Origin: Solen grandis
Taxonomy: Eukaryota > Mollusca > Bivalvia > Adapedonta > Solenidae
Direction: 5' to 3'
Length of the DNA stretch: 64,000 nucleotides
NCBI GenBank assembly: GCA_021229015.1
Contig: CM037783.1
Coordinates: 9,495,324-9,559,323 of the forward strand
Shown here: positions 1 to 11,758 of the stretch, piece after piece
Numbering within the stretch: position 1 is the stretch's first letter
Layout: every line of letters starts with the position of its first letter
Translations under genes and position numbers: made by a program
Notes under the pieces: generated by a model
Databases searched by the model: none
Told to the model about the DNA's origin: nothing
Seen by the model: the letters and a program-made list of their open reading frames with translations, nothing else

Positions 1-3
1 AAA

Positions 4-236
4 GTGGGTACCTGGATAGCGTAGTGGTAACCAGACTTGCTTCTCTCCAATACGTCCCGGGTTCGATTCCTGGTCACGCACATGAGAGGAAACAGTGGTC
101 GCATGTCCATACATGTGGGTTTTCTCCGGGCTCTCTGGTTTCCTCCCACAATGATGACCACAATCACCGCCACTAGAGCCATTGAGAGTGATTAATATAA
201 GTTGTGATAACTTGTTTTGTAATCAATGTAAAAAGA
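4..236 (+). mobile_element. tRNA-derived SINE
   Basis: A box-like TAGCGTAGTGG near 18 and a perfect B box GGTTCGATTCC (59-69) mark a tRNA-like head. A conserved body follows (tttctccgggctctctgg, tttcctcccacaat) and the tail ends near ttgtaatcaatgta. No folded tRNA acceptor end or anticodon context is preserved, so it is a retroposon and not a working tRNA gene. Confidence 0.75.
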
Positions 237-574
237 TATACAATTTAAACTTAAAATCTGAAAATCCAATTGCCTTGTGCTTGGAATGAGGTTCCCCAAT
301 ATTTCATACAAAAGCCATATGTCATTATTCCCTGATGATTCCCAACAGGTTTGATTTTAAAAAACAGCCATCACACAGTACTGACAACAAATTATTAGCT
401 ATAGCTAAGTCTTCTTCATTTATGATAACTGATTCTATACATTCATGACATGAAAAACCTGACTTATTTTTAACACAATGTTGATCTGATGAAGGCAGAT
501 TCATCTCAAAGTGCAATTCTGAAAATGTGAAAGTGAATTTGAAGTAACCCCTCACTGCTGTATGTTTGACACAG

Positions 575-3500
575 GAGGATGCCTGACGGAAGCTATCAAT
601 GAACAGAAACAGTTGAACCGACGCTTGAGTCAGCGTACTGCCCTGCGTATACTCCAACAGCTCCTGCAGGCCCTTGTTTATATCAAGTCCAAACACATCC
701 TGCACGAGGACATAAAAGGTAACACTTGCCATTAAAATCTCACATCAAAAGTTAATGGCTCTTGATTTTTATTTTAATAAAAAAAAGGGCAGATTTTGTT
801 TACACTAGCATGTGTATTTATCAAACAATCTTTATTGAACTTGAATATCAACTATGGCTTAAGTTCTTATGGTGGACATCACAACATTAAGTCCTGTTAT
901 GGCCCTTGAATTATCAAAAGAAATGCTAGATTTTACTTGTTAACACCCTAGCAGATGTATTAATGAAGCAGTCAGTTATGTTTATTTTCGATCATGCACA
1001 TAAAAAACAACATTTAAGAACAATTCCAAAAATGGGTCCAACCTAATAACCAGTCAAAGAATTCAGGTAATTAAACCCATATTTTCTTAACATCCCAATA
1101 CATGTTTATCTGTGTACGCAGCGGACAACATCCTGCTCCACAAGCACAAGGGTAAGGTTGCCATCAAGCTGGCAGACTTTGGACTGGCACGCCGCTGCAC
1201 CCACACCGTCAGGAAGGGTACCAAGCCCATTGGGACCCAGACACAGTGGAGCCCGCAGAAGGCTGAAGCAACTGGATACGGGCCGTGTGCCGAAGTATGG
1301 GCGGCCGTCTGTGTGCTGGTCCACATTCTAAGTGGGCAGCCACCCTGGATACGTAGATTTGAAAACCATAAAACGCTGATTTTTGTGGTAAATTCATTTG
1401 TCCTCATAAATGTGCATATTTTAAGATTCTTATAAGTAAATTGTTATGTTTTTTACTTCCACTTCACACAAGTTGGGGGCTATATAGGAATAGCACTTAT
1501 CAGGTCCTATCATGTTGCATTACCTCACATGTCATACACTCTCATTACATAAAGACAAGGTGGAATGCGGAAGTATTAATCACCTTTAACCCTTTCCCTC
1601 ATAGAGGACACCATGAAAAGACCTATGCGAACAGCATAAAACCAGATCAGCCTGCGAGTAACTCGCAGGCTGATCAGATTTTATGCTGTTCGCTGCTCCT
1701 CAGTGGTCTGGAAATGAGGATTTTATAATTAAATTTGGTAAGGTTTAACTGTAGTTTTCTGCAGATCAGGCTTTTTGTGGTACCTCTTGAGTGCGTCAAA
1801 ATGAGTCTATATGAGGGAAAGGGTTAATGATAGTTCTAGGTTTAACCTCTTGTTGGTGATTTTTAGAAGTTAAGGATTAACTGAAATTAATTTTTAATAG
1901 AAGAAATTCAGATCTTTTGTTGCAACAATAAAAATAAGAAATCAATGTCTGTATTTTGGTTTTACTTGAAGTGACATCATAATTATAATATTTCCATGTT
2001 AAGAAAATTTTATAATTCTGTAATGGCATTTGTTTAGATTTAGCTTTTGACTTGTTTTAGATTGTGAGAAGCTCCCCACCAGTGGAGGACATCCCAAAAA
2101 ACATCCTACCTGAGATCAGGGATTTAATGGAGAGAGGTTTCACCTTGGGACGTGAACAGCGACCAACTGCAGAAAAGCTACTGATTCATAGGGCATTTCA
2201 TATCCTTGGTAAATATGTCCATTCTTTATGTCCATCATTGATTATTAATTACATTTTCACCAGTGAGAGGATAATTTAATTCAACTATCTTGGTAATAAA
2301 GTGGATTTTTTGAACTGATATCCCAGTAAGGCAGCACTTAGAATATATGTCTTGAGTAGAAAAAGGTCCCCAAATGACTGGAATGTGAACTGCAGTGTGG
2401 CAGCATTATATCTGCCTCATGCAGACACAGTTTCTAAATGACTGAAACACTGTGGGACTTTTAACCCAATAAACAAATGATGACCTCCACATATTCAATT
2501 CCTCAATAAATATACTTGTTAAACTTAATCAAGTTGATCCTTAACGTGTTGTATCTATCTTTGAACTGTATCACTGATTTCGTTTCTCCTCTTCTTGATT
2601 ATTATAATGCACTGAAATTATTATGTTAGCACTTGCATTGAAGAGGAAAAAATACAATGGTTAGTCATTGCTATATAAACTGTATGTAAATAAGAATAAT
2701 GCTTTGACCCTTTACCTCATGAATATTCATTTACAAATTAATGACTTGAAAAATTTAAATTGACTGAATTTTGAATAGTATGTAAACCAGTGGGTTTTTC
2801 TTTGCCATGCAGACTGTGTAGGCTCTGAGCTTCAGTATTGTATGAGCAATCAGAGAAAACCCAGATCTGAGTCTGATCTGTTTGCCAATTCATCAAAATG
2901 AATCTAAATGAGGTGAAGGGTTAAAAGGTGTAATAAGTTGCATGTGAACTCTATGATACTTGGGTGTTTCAGATGAGACATCAGGGTTTGTCAGCAATGC
3001 CTTCTCCATGTTGGAGCCCACACTTTCTCCAGCCTCTAACAAGATTGATCAGCGGGACGAGGAAATCCTTGAGATATATCAGACCCTCAACGCTGCCACC
3101 AAATCTGTCGGGCCTCCTGCTTCTGTCAGTGTCTACCCTGTATTCAATCAAGTAACAGATCAAAATGATGGGACACAAGGACACAGTGCCACCCCACCCC
3201 AGGAGATGTCTGCTCAAGTTCCCACTCCAATGCAGGCGGAGCGGAATGTTGATCCTAGGGGTCACTTTCATAACTTTATTCAAGATATTGAGCCCTTACA
3301 TTTGTTGCCCAACATTCCACCTGGTAGATCGTTTACACTGTATGAACCAGGGGAGTCCACCATAGGCAGTAATAACAATGCTACTTCTGAGTCAGAGAAT
3401 CTACTAGATATTGAAAGTGCTTTATGTCAAGGGCTTCCAAAGTTTGATGAGCTTGATATACAAGAGTTTCTGCCAGAGGAATTGAACTCAGAGGAAGATA

Positions 3501-6500
3501 ATGAGGACTTAGAAGAGAAGAAGAATTTTTTTCAGAACTTCAATTTGGAGAAAGCCATTGAAGAGCTGTCATTGAACAGTGATAACGGTAACAAACTCCC
3601 TAAGGTCATTGAATTTGTTGGGTCCAATAACAGTTCATTCCAAACATCAGACAAATTTAGTGAGGAAGAGAAAGGGCATGACAGCATTATCATAGAGAAC
3701 GAGGATGATCTGTTTAAGTCAGATCCTGGCCTCTCACCTGTGACTACACAATCAAATGAAGGCAACTTGACTACCCAGGAGCCTCATGTCACACCAGCTA
3801 CACTAAGGCATACAGACCTGCCAACTCAAGGTTTTCCTCGTCAGGAGCTGTTGGACGAACACATTCTTCATCAGAGTACTTTACAGACTCAGATGTCAAG
3901 AACTTCTGTTTCTCCTAGACTTGGCGTGAACAAGACCAGCTTACAGACAGAGACCCAGCCACCTGTTGGTGGTATTCCCGGGAACCAGGGAAGTCAGTCA
4001 CTTGAACCTCACCACAATCGAGGTACAAGACCAAATATGGATCAAAGGCACCATTCCTATTTACCTGGTGTTTCTTCTTTTGCCCAAGGAAACTGGTTAC
4101 AAGACCCTGTGAACAGGCCAGGTCATTTCAAGGAAAGTAGAGACACTGGGTACCATCCATACAGTGTGTCCACCTATGGACAACTGAACACATCTACTAG
4201 CCATAACAGGCCCCAGAATGTGTCACCATACCAGCATCAGCATCCAGCAGTTGTCCAGACTCCAATATCAGCAGAGAGAGCCAGTGGTACGCTGAAATCT
4301 CCAGAGGCTGTTGAGAGTAAAAGGAGGAGAAAGGAACCAGTCTTTGAAAGTCTTTCACCAGTACAGGGACCGGTGCCCAGCTTGAGCCCACAGTCTGCCA
4401 GGAACCATCAGCCTGAGAGGCAGCAGGTGAAAGAAGGCATGAATGCACTGAACGAGAGGAGGAAGTATCAGATCCAGAACTCTGCAGCTGACACTGTGTC
4501 GCAGCAGAGGAATGAAGGTACTGTTGTTTTTGTTGCTTATTCCAAGCCGGCACATTTCTTGATACGGTTTTTAATTACTGAACAGTGTTGTGGGTTTCTC
4601 CGTGTCTGTCTTTACATTATGTGATTTTTTAAAGGAAAAAAAAAGTTTATACATAGATGTGTATCTTGTTGTTTTTTTCTAGAAATTGTCTATGATGATG
4701 ATTATGACAGATTTCATTGTCTTCTGATATTTAAAATTTAGTTTTAATGTTTTACATTTTATCTACTGAATGTTATATTGTACTTAATCCAAAACAAGTA
4801 TACATGTACTTGCCGTTTTTGTACTTAAACTTTTCCTGCTAACCTTGGTAACAACATATGACTTTTGGAACACAGGTTGTTAAACAGTTTACACCACATA
4901 AAAATTAAAACATTTTGTAAACCTGAGTTTCCTACTTGAAATGTAGATCTTTGATTAAGTCCTGTTGTAATCATGCTGAAATCATGTTCACCAGCCAGTA
5001 AGAAAACCATTATGTGCGAACATCATTTATAGGGATATGAGTATAGATATATATTTATAATATAAATAATATGTGATTTCGTTATCTAGGAATCTTAGCG
5101 ATACATACCAGTAATATATGCATGTTAACACATCAAAATGTTTAAGTTTTCAGTACGGTCCCTTTGACTTCATTTTAATGAAGTTATAATATATCTGTAA
5201 TACAAATAGCCATGAATTAAGTTTTGAGGTCCATTTTAATACTTAAATAACCCTTTACTTCATATAAACTCATTTTGATGCATTAGCAAACAAAGGAGAC
5301 CCTGATCAGACAGCTCCTATAGTAGCTGTCTGATCAGGGTCTCCTTTGTTTGCTGAAACAATCATGTAGCTCAGATTCTACAGTCTGTGTAAAAATCCAC
5401 TGTTTCATATACCGTTTAAAATACCCATCCAGTCATTAATTTATTCATGAATATTCATAAGACATGTTATATTGCAGGGATGCGGCTCACTGCTCTCCAC
5501 ATTGATGTTACCAGAGCCCAGCTGGCGCCCACCATGGTGGCACCGGACACGTCCCAGACTGCTCCTGTAACCCACACCGTCAGCACCCACCTGGCACCCC
5601 AGAGGTCTCAATCAGAGATAGCTCCACAGTCTGGTCACCGTGGTAACAGAGTGGGCCTTGCCTCGCCACTAAGTGAGAGCAGCTCCAAATCTCGGTCACA
5701 GTATGATGTGCAGGAGGAGGCCTTCAGTAAGTAACTTGATAAAATATGGTTAGTGTCAAAGCTAAGATTTTTGCGCAAGATTCGAGATGGCTAAAATATA
5801 TATATTTTTCTGTCTCAAAACTTAGAGACACTAAAAATATTTTTCCATATGTGTCCTAAAACTTAGAGACTTCTGTACATTTTAGCAAATCCCAAACATA
5901 ACAAATCATTATCTAGTCAGTTAGCTTTTAAGTAAAGTATCTTGACTTAAAGAGTTTTGGAAGATATATGTAGATCAAAATTTTGTAGCTGGTCTGTTTT
6001 GTCAAAGAAAAAACATCAATGTATTTTTATTACTCTTGTCATTTGTGTTGTTGTCATGGTAAAAAATATAATCATGGCCATAACTTCTAAACTAACAAAC
6101 CATCTGAAATCAAACTTTTTGTACTTCTTCACTACCACAAGGGCTACATTCTCATCAAGGGTCATAATTCTTGGTCCAGTTTTAGCTCACCTAGGCACTA
6201 TGTGCTCAAGGTGAGCTTTTGTGATCACCTTGCGTCTGGTGGCCATGGCAACAGAAATAAAAAAAATTATGAAAACTTATAAAATCATCTCCTTCTAAAC
6301 TACTGGCCAGATTTCAAAAATGTTTTAGATGTTCCTTTGGTAACCTCAACCAAGACTACTAAAATTATTCCGATCCATAAAAAAGACCTAGTCACCAGGG
6401 GTGGGGCTAATTTGCCTTATATGTATATAGTAAACACTAAAAACGACATCTCCTCTGAAACCGCTAGACAGAATTGTTTAAATTTGACAGGGATGATCCT

Positions 6501-7296
6501 TGGGTGAACCTTCACTAAAGTTTGTAAAATAAACTTGATCCATGTAGAACTCTGGTTGCCATGGCAACAGAAAGAAAAAATATGAAAACTTTAAAAATCA
6601 TCTCCTTCAAAACTTAACTGGTCAGATTTCAAAATGTTTTAGTACATTTGTTCCTAGGGTAACCCTCTACCAAGATTGCTAAAATTATTCAGATCCGTAA
6701 AAAACATGGCTGCCAGGGGCGGGCCTAATTTGCCTTGTATGTACATAGTAAAACTAAAAACGACATTTCCTCTGAAACTGCTGGGCAGAATTTGATTTAA
6801 TTTGGCAGGGATAATCCTTGGGTAAACCTTCATAAAAGTTGCTAAAATAAACTTGATCCATGTAGAACTCTGGTTGCCATGGCAATGGAAAGAAAAAAAA
6901 TATGAAAACTTTAAAATCATCTCCTTCAAAACTACTGGCCAGATTCAAAAATGTTTTAAATCAGATGTTCTCTGGGTAACCCTATACTCAGGTGAGCGAT
7001 CAAGGGCCTCTGTGGCCCTCTTGTTACCTAATATATCTCCCCCTTTTTAACAAAAACCCAACAGACCAGCGTTGGCATCCGCATGCAGTGCTCTTATTAT
7101 TCCCTGACTTTGAAAAGATGGTCAGTATAGATTGACCCTAGTCTGTCTGTCCGCCATTAAGTCTTTTGTGGCGCATATTCACAAAACTAAATGTGATGTT
7201 TTTGTGACAGGAGAGTTTCAGGATGATGTCCTATCCCAGCACAGTGAGCACATGTTTGAGTTCTTTGATGATACAGAGGATCATTTGGATGCAGAG
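575..7296 (+). CDS. MAP3K14-like: Second copy (probable allele) of the kinase gene, six 3' exons
   Basis: Exons on the plus strand are 575-718, 1122-1387, 2061-2208, 2973-4517, 5478-5726 and 7211-7296. They correspond exactly in length and phase to minus-strand exons 13-18. They encode the kinase from GGCLTEA through HEDIKADN, ADFG and the C-lobe, then the Ser/Pro-rich tail. The 5' exons would lie left of the window and the 3' end beyond the gap. No exon is broken by a stop or frameshift, so this looks like an intact allele and not a pseudogene. Between the copies only a few residues differ (for example Asn/Tyr at 3500-3502). Confidence 0.85.
1588..1825 (+). mobile_element. AACCCTTTCCCTCATA-type MITE
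   Basis: Ends are inverted repeats (AACCCTTTCCCTCATA ... TATGAGGGAAAGGGTT). The interior has a strong hairpin built from GATCAGCCTGCGAGTAACTC and its complement, then a conserved stretch with tctgcagatcaggc. No coding capacity. Intronic, between kinase exons 14 and 15 of the left arm. Confidence 0.85.
2698..2927 (+). mobile_element. Second MITE family copy with the ATGAATATTCAT motif
   Basis: Bounded by CCTTTACCTCATGAATATTC and GAGGTGAAGGGTTAA. It shares the layout of the AACCCT family but has a different interior, with caaatcagagaaaacccaga-like and tgcagactgtgtaggctctg segments. Boundaries are approximate. The right-arm partner is near 14303-14533. Confidence 0.6.
5250..5459 (+). mobile_element. 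MITE with a 70-bp hairpin
   Basis: Opens ACCCTTTACTTCATATAAAC and ends near TTCATGAATATTCAT. Positions 5285-5354 form an almost perfect stem: AGCAAACAAAGGAGACCCTG and TGATCAGACAGCT pair with the complement after a short loop. Related copies are near 21735-21960 and 48826-48965. Confidence 0.75.
6182..7026 (-). mobile_element. ACAAGAGGGCC-family interspersed repeat
   Basis: Reading the minus strand, it opens ACAAGAGGGCCACAGAGGCC and GATCGCTCACCTGAG and ends CTTGAGCACATAGTGCCTAG GTGAGCTA. Inside are degenerate units of about 300 bp (gttgccatggcaacagaaag, aaaatcatctccttc). No long open frame. Other copies: 10209-11053, 29101-29850, 61330-62869. Confidence 0.75.
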
Positions 7297-7387
7297 GTAA
7301 GTGCTCATGGTTCAAAATTATTTTCTTTATGTCTATTTGGTAAAAAATCATAACCACTTTCAACATAGTCCCTCTTGATTCTGAGCT

Positions 7388-7796
7388 TGTTTTTCTGTTG
7401 GAAAGGTTGAATAGTACTCCAGCTTGTATGCTGTGGAAAGGGAATAGTGACATCCAGCTTATGCTGTTGGAAAGGTTAACCGCTTGTTATGCTGTTGGAA
7501 AGGTTGAATAGTGACATCCAGCTTGTTATGCTGTTGGAAAGGTTGAATAGTGACATCCAGCTTGTTATGCTGTTGGAAAGGTTGAATAGTGACATCCAGC
7601 TTGTTATGCTGTTGGAAAGGTTGAATAGTGACATCCAGCTTGTTATGCTGTTGGAAAGGTTGAATAGTGACATCCAGCTTATGCTGTTGGAAAGGTTGAA
7701 TAGTGACATCCAGCTTGTTATGCTGTTGGAAAGGTTGAATAGTGACATCCAGCTTGTTATGCTGTTGGAAAGGTTGAATAGTGACTTCCAGCTTGA
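7388..7796 (+). repeat. 39-bp tandem repeat, about nine units
   Basis: Each unit contains gttatgctgttggaaagg and ttgaatagtgacatccagc. Units from about 7480 to 7790 are nearly identical, one unit is three bases short, and the first units are degenerate. Because 39 is a multiple of three and the unit lacks stops, both strands show a spurious 13-residue repeat. It follows kinase exon 18 by about 90 bases and lies in its downstream intron. Confidence 0.95.
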
Positions 7797-7992
7797 GGTC
7801 CAGGTGGCCTAGTGGTTAGAGCATCACCCAAAGTATTCATGGGTCATGGGTTCAATCCCTGGCAGCAACATACCAAATTTGTAAAAAATGGTACTGGTAT
7901 AGCAACCTTATTTGGCACTTAGTTACAGGATCGAATTTTGCCAGCAATACTTAGCACTAAGTAATACTTAAATTTTTAAACTAGGTACTGTA
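7790..7992 (+). mobile_element. SINE with tRNA-like head
   Basis: GGCCTAGTGGTTAGAGCATC resembles an A box and GGGTTCAATCCCT (about 7849) a B box. The downstream region agrees with the reverse complement of 9411-9610. Confidence 0.6.
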
Positions 7993-8602
7993 CAGTGGAA
8001 ACTCCCTAAACCGGACACCCTCGGGACCAACAAAAAAGTCCGGATTAGAGAGGATTCCGGATTACGGAGGTTTTGTAAATCAGACTCAGTTGTTGTTGTG
8101 GATGATGATGTTGATGATGATATTTTTTCTTAACTTTTTCTTAATAGATCTTTATTGTCATAATTATATTTTGTCACCATACTGTGACATGAGCTTATGG
8201 CAAATTACTTTCTTATCTGAATCGAGTATTGATATATTCGTTCGATATATTGATTATGTATTACCTCATGTTTATAATTGTATATTGTACTGAGAATATC
8301 AATAAAATCTGTAAATCTGATTAAAAAATAAATTTCAACAACATTTAAAACACACTTTTGTCTTCCCGATCAATTTCCTGATTGTCAATTTTGTTTTTTA
8401 CACCTTATTCTTAATAACACTCTTTACCATATACCTGACTGTCCGTACCATAATTAACCTTAATCCCATAAACCTTATACCTGACAGTCCGGACGATTAT
8501 TATTTCTTCCCTTTCACCGCGTTTTTATGAAGAAACAAATGATTTTGGAAAACAGCATCCGGATTACAGGCTTTTTTTAAAGCACAAAAATGACAACCGG
8601 AC
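7993..8602 (+). mobile_element. pogo/Tigger-like non-autonomous element, cut by the gap
   Basis: Starts CAGTGGAAACTCCCTAAACC after a TA at 7991-7992. It contains tccggattagagaggattcc and, just before the gap, cggattacaggc and caaccggac, as expected for the other end. The allelic arm lacks it. It resembles the complete short element at 18290-18605. Confidence 0.65.
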
Positions 8603-8702
8603 NNNNNNNNNNNNNNNNNNNNNNNNNNNNNNNNNNNNNNNNNNNNNNNNNNNNNNNNNNNNNNNNNNNNNNNNNNNNNNNNNNNNNNNNNNNNNNNNNN
8701 NN
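8603..8702. other. Assembly gap of 100 N at the centre of the inverted duplication
   Basis: One hundred N is a fixed scaffolding gap size, so the true distance and orientation across it are unknown. The two flanking contig ends come from the same locus read in opposite directions. Confidence 0.98.
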
Positions 8703-9410
8703 GACTAACTCAATCTTTTTACAAATTTACTCCTGTTTTATATGTGGGGCCATTGTCACTACATCTCCTGAAAATGTTCAAATGAGTCTTATAAAGGCTA
8801 TACACCCGGGAAAAAAAAGGGCCCAAAAAAGGCAACCTAGTCAGGGATAGGGGGCAAGGGCCCCTTTTTCCTGCTGAAGGCCTTCAAAGGCAAAGGTGTT
8901 TATCACTTAGCCCCTCATGGTGGGGCCGAGCCCTGGTCAGGCTTTTTTAATTTTTTTCTTGTGAGGATGCCTTCCAGTCACCCTGCGGTTGGTAGATTGT
9001 TATACCTACGTGTTATTTGTGCACCCCGGGGCCCTTCCCCTAAACCTTTGTTTATTTATTGGGTTTTGAGTCCCAAAAAACAGTGTATCAGTCATTGACT
9101 AGTCTACTTGAGACAGTTTATAGTTTGTCACACGGGCAGAATTACCCACAGACATGTGGCTTTAATACCCCCAGCCCAAAATTATCCTGACACTGGGTTT
9201 AAACCATTTCGGGGTTGAATTCCACCAAAATTCTTAGCGCTAAGTAAAACATAAATATTTTGGGGAAAAATTTCATTAGTTTTTTTATATGATAAAAATC
9301 CCCAACTGTGTATTTTTTATAAATTTTTTGTTAGTAATTAAGGTAACAATTCATTTCAGCAAAAGTCATGTATTAAATACTTCATAAAATAGTAATGGGG
9401 AATATGTATA
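8703..9410. other. Low-quality contig end, no gene
   Basis: About 700 bases without a credible coding region. Remnants of the SINE that also occurs at 18.83 and 49.69 kb can be seen near 9060-9260 (a ...tgacactggg... stretch). Many short homopolymer runs look expanded or contracted, as in unpolished long-read consensus. Confidence 0.6.
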
Positions 9411-9617
9411 TACGTACCTAGTTTAAAAATTTTAAATATTACTTAGTTCTAAGTATTGCTGGCAAAAATTTGATCCTGTAACTAAGTGCCAAAAAAGGTT
9501 GCTATTTCCAGTACCATTTTTTACAAATTTGGTATGTTGCTGCCAGGGATCGAACCCCCTGAAACCCCTGAATATTTGGGGGATGCTCTAACCCCTAGGC
9601 CCCCTGGACCTAAGCTG

Positions 9618-9856
9618 GGAAAATCCTATTTAACCTTTCCAACAGCAAAAAAGCTGGATGCCAATATTCAAAAATTTCCAACAGCATAACAAATGGATGT
9701 CACTAAATTTAACCTTTCCCAACCCGCATAAAACTGGATGTCACTATTTTAAAACCCTTTTCCCAAAAGCAAACAAGCTGGATGTCACTATTCAACCTTT
9801 CCAACAGCATAACAAGCTGGATGTCACTATTCAACCTTTCCAACAGCATAACAAGC
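9618..9856 (-). repeat. 39-bp tandem repeat (right-arm copy, degraded)
   Basis: About six units matching 7388-7796. Only the last two or three are clean; the others carry many homopolymer-type errors. Confidence 0.85.
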
Positions 9857-9944
9857 TCAGACACAAGAGGGACTATGTTGAAAGTGGTTATGATTTTTTA
9901 CCAAATAGACATAAAGAAAATAATTTTGAACCATGAGCACCTAC

Positions 9945-11758
9945 CTCTGCATCCAAATGATCCTCTGTATCATCAAAGAACTCAAACATGTGCTCACTGT
10001 GCTGGGATAGGACATCATCCTGAAACTCTCCTGTCACAAAAACATCACATTTAGTTTTGTGAATATGCCACAAAAGACTTAATGGCGGACAGACAGACTA
10101 GGATCTATACTGACCATCTTTTCAAAGTCAGGGAATAATAAGAGCACTGCATGCAGGTGCCAACGCTGGTCTGTTGGGTTTTTGTTAAAATGGGGGAGAT
10201 ATATTAGGTAACAAGAGGGCCACAGAGGCCCTTGATCGCTCACCTGAGTATAGGGTTACCCAGAGAACATCTGATTTAAAACATTTTTGAATCTGGTCAG
10301 TAGTTTTGAAGGAGATGATTTTAAAGTTTTCATATTTTTTTTCTTTCCATTGCCATTGCAACCAGAGTTCTACATGGATCAAGTTTATTTTAGCAACTTT
10401 TATGAAGGTTTACCCAAGGATTATCCCTGCCAAATTAAATCAAATTCTGCCCAGCAGTTTCAGAGGAAATGTCGTTTTTAGTTTTACTATGTACATATAA
10501 GGCAAATTAGGCCCGCCCCTGGCAGCCATGTTTTTTACGGATCTGAATAATTTTAGCAATCTTGGTAGAGGGTTACCCTAGGAACAAATGTACTAAAACA
10601 TTTTGAAATCTGACCAGTTAAGTTTTGAAGGAGATGATTTTTAAAGTTTTCATATTTTTTCTTTCTGTTGCCATGGCAACCAGAGTTCTACATGGATCAA
10701 GTTTATTTTACAAACTTTAGTGAAGGTTCACCCAAGGATCATCCCTGTCAAATTTAAACAAATTCTGTCTAGCGGTTTCAGAGGAGATGTCGTTTTTAGT
10801 GTTTACTATATACATATAAGGCAAATTAGCCCCACCCCTGGTGGCTAGGTCTTTTTTATGGATCGGAATAATTTTAGTAGTCTTGGTTGAGGTTACCAAA
10901 GGAACATCTAAAACATTTTTGAAATCTGGCCAGTAGTTTAGAAGGAGATGATTTTATAAGTTTTCATAATTTTTTTTATTTCTGTTGCCATGGCCACCAG
11001 ACGCAAGGTGATCACAAAAGCTCACCTTGAGCACATAGTGCCTAGGTGAGCTAAAACTGGACCAAGAATTATGACCCTTGATGAGAATGTAGCCCTTGTG
11101 GTAGTGAAGAAGTACAAAAAGTTTGATTTCAGATGGTTTGTTAGTTTAGAAGTTATGGCCATGATTATATTTTTTACCATGACAACAACACAAATGACAA
11201 GAGTGATAAATATACATTGATGTTTTTTCTTTGACAAAACAGACCAGCTACAAAATTTTGATCTACATATATCTTCCAAAACTCTTTAAGTCAAGATACT
11301 TTACTTAAAAGCTAACTGACTAGATAATGATTTGTTATGTTTGGGATTTGCTAAAATGTACAGAAGTCTCTAAGTTTTAGGACACATATGGAAAAATATT
11401 TTTAGTGTCTCTAAGTTTTGAGACAGAAAAATATATATATTTTAGCCATCTCGAATCTTGCGCAAAAATCTTAGCTTTGACACTAACCATATTTTATCAA
11501 GTTACTTACTGAAGGCCTCCTCCTGCACATCATACTGTGACCGAGATTTGGAGCTGCTCTCACTTAGTGGCGAGGCAAGGCCCACTCTGTTACCACGGTG
11601 ACCAGACTGTGGAGCTATCTCTGATTGAGACCTCTGGGGTGCCAGGTGGGTGCTGACGGTGTGGGTTACAGGAGCAGTCTGGGACGTGTCCGGTGCCACC
11701 ATGGTGGGCGCCAGCTGGGCTCTGGTAACATCAATGTGGAGAGCAGTGAGCCGCATCC
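9945..11758 (-). CDS. MAP3K14-like: Exons 17-18 of the kinase gene
   Basis: Exon 17 (11758-11510, 249 nt) encodes GMRLTALHIDVTRAQLAPT, then a Ser/Gln/His-rich segment ending EEAFS. Exon 18 (10030-9945, 86 nt) encodes an acidic segment with SEHMFEFFDDTEDHLDAE and ends at a donor site read as GTAGGT in this arm and GTAAGT in the left arm. No stop codon is reached, so at least one further exon lies beyond the tandem repeat and gap. Confidence 0.82.

Larger units (their letters stand above)
1..7992 (+). repeat. Left arm of a large inverted duplication
   Basis: This stretch matches the reverse complement of 9411-17235 along its whole length: six exons, the introns, the SINE at position 4, the hairpin MITEs and the 39-bp tandem repeat. 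Paired coordinates sum to about 17236 near the outer end (575 with 16661) and 17241 near exon 6 (7296 with 9945), so only short indels separate the arms. Differences include AAT against TAT (Asn/Tyr) at 3500-3502 and a Thr/Pro change in the Ser/Pro-rich tail. The outer end is set by the window edge, so the real arm may be longer. The divergence is what one expects of two alleles. Confidence 0.93.

Noticed and set aside
4..80. A tRNA gene
   Set aside because: The A and B boxes are good, but the sequence continues into a SINE body found elsewhere, and no acceptor stem closes.
325..732. A 135-codon minus-strand open frame in the left arm, repeated at 16504-16911
   Set aside because: It is antisense to the kinase exon with HEDIK and to its upstream intron.
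2960..4624. A 554-codon open frame taken as an intronless gene starting at MGVSDETSG
   Set aside because: The first four codons lie before a splice acceptor (ctt...tttcag at 2972) and the last 35 after a donor at 4518. The true unit is exon 16 of the kinase gene.
7476..7812. Proteins made of 13-residue repeats on both strands
   Set aside because: They come from a 39-bp tandem repeat without stops; the unit length is divisible by three. No start context or domain.
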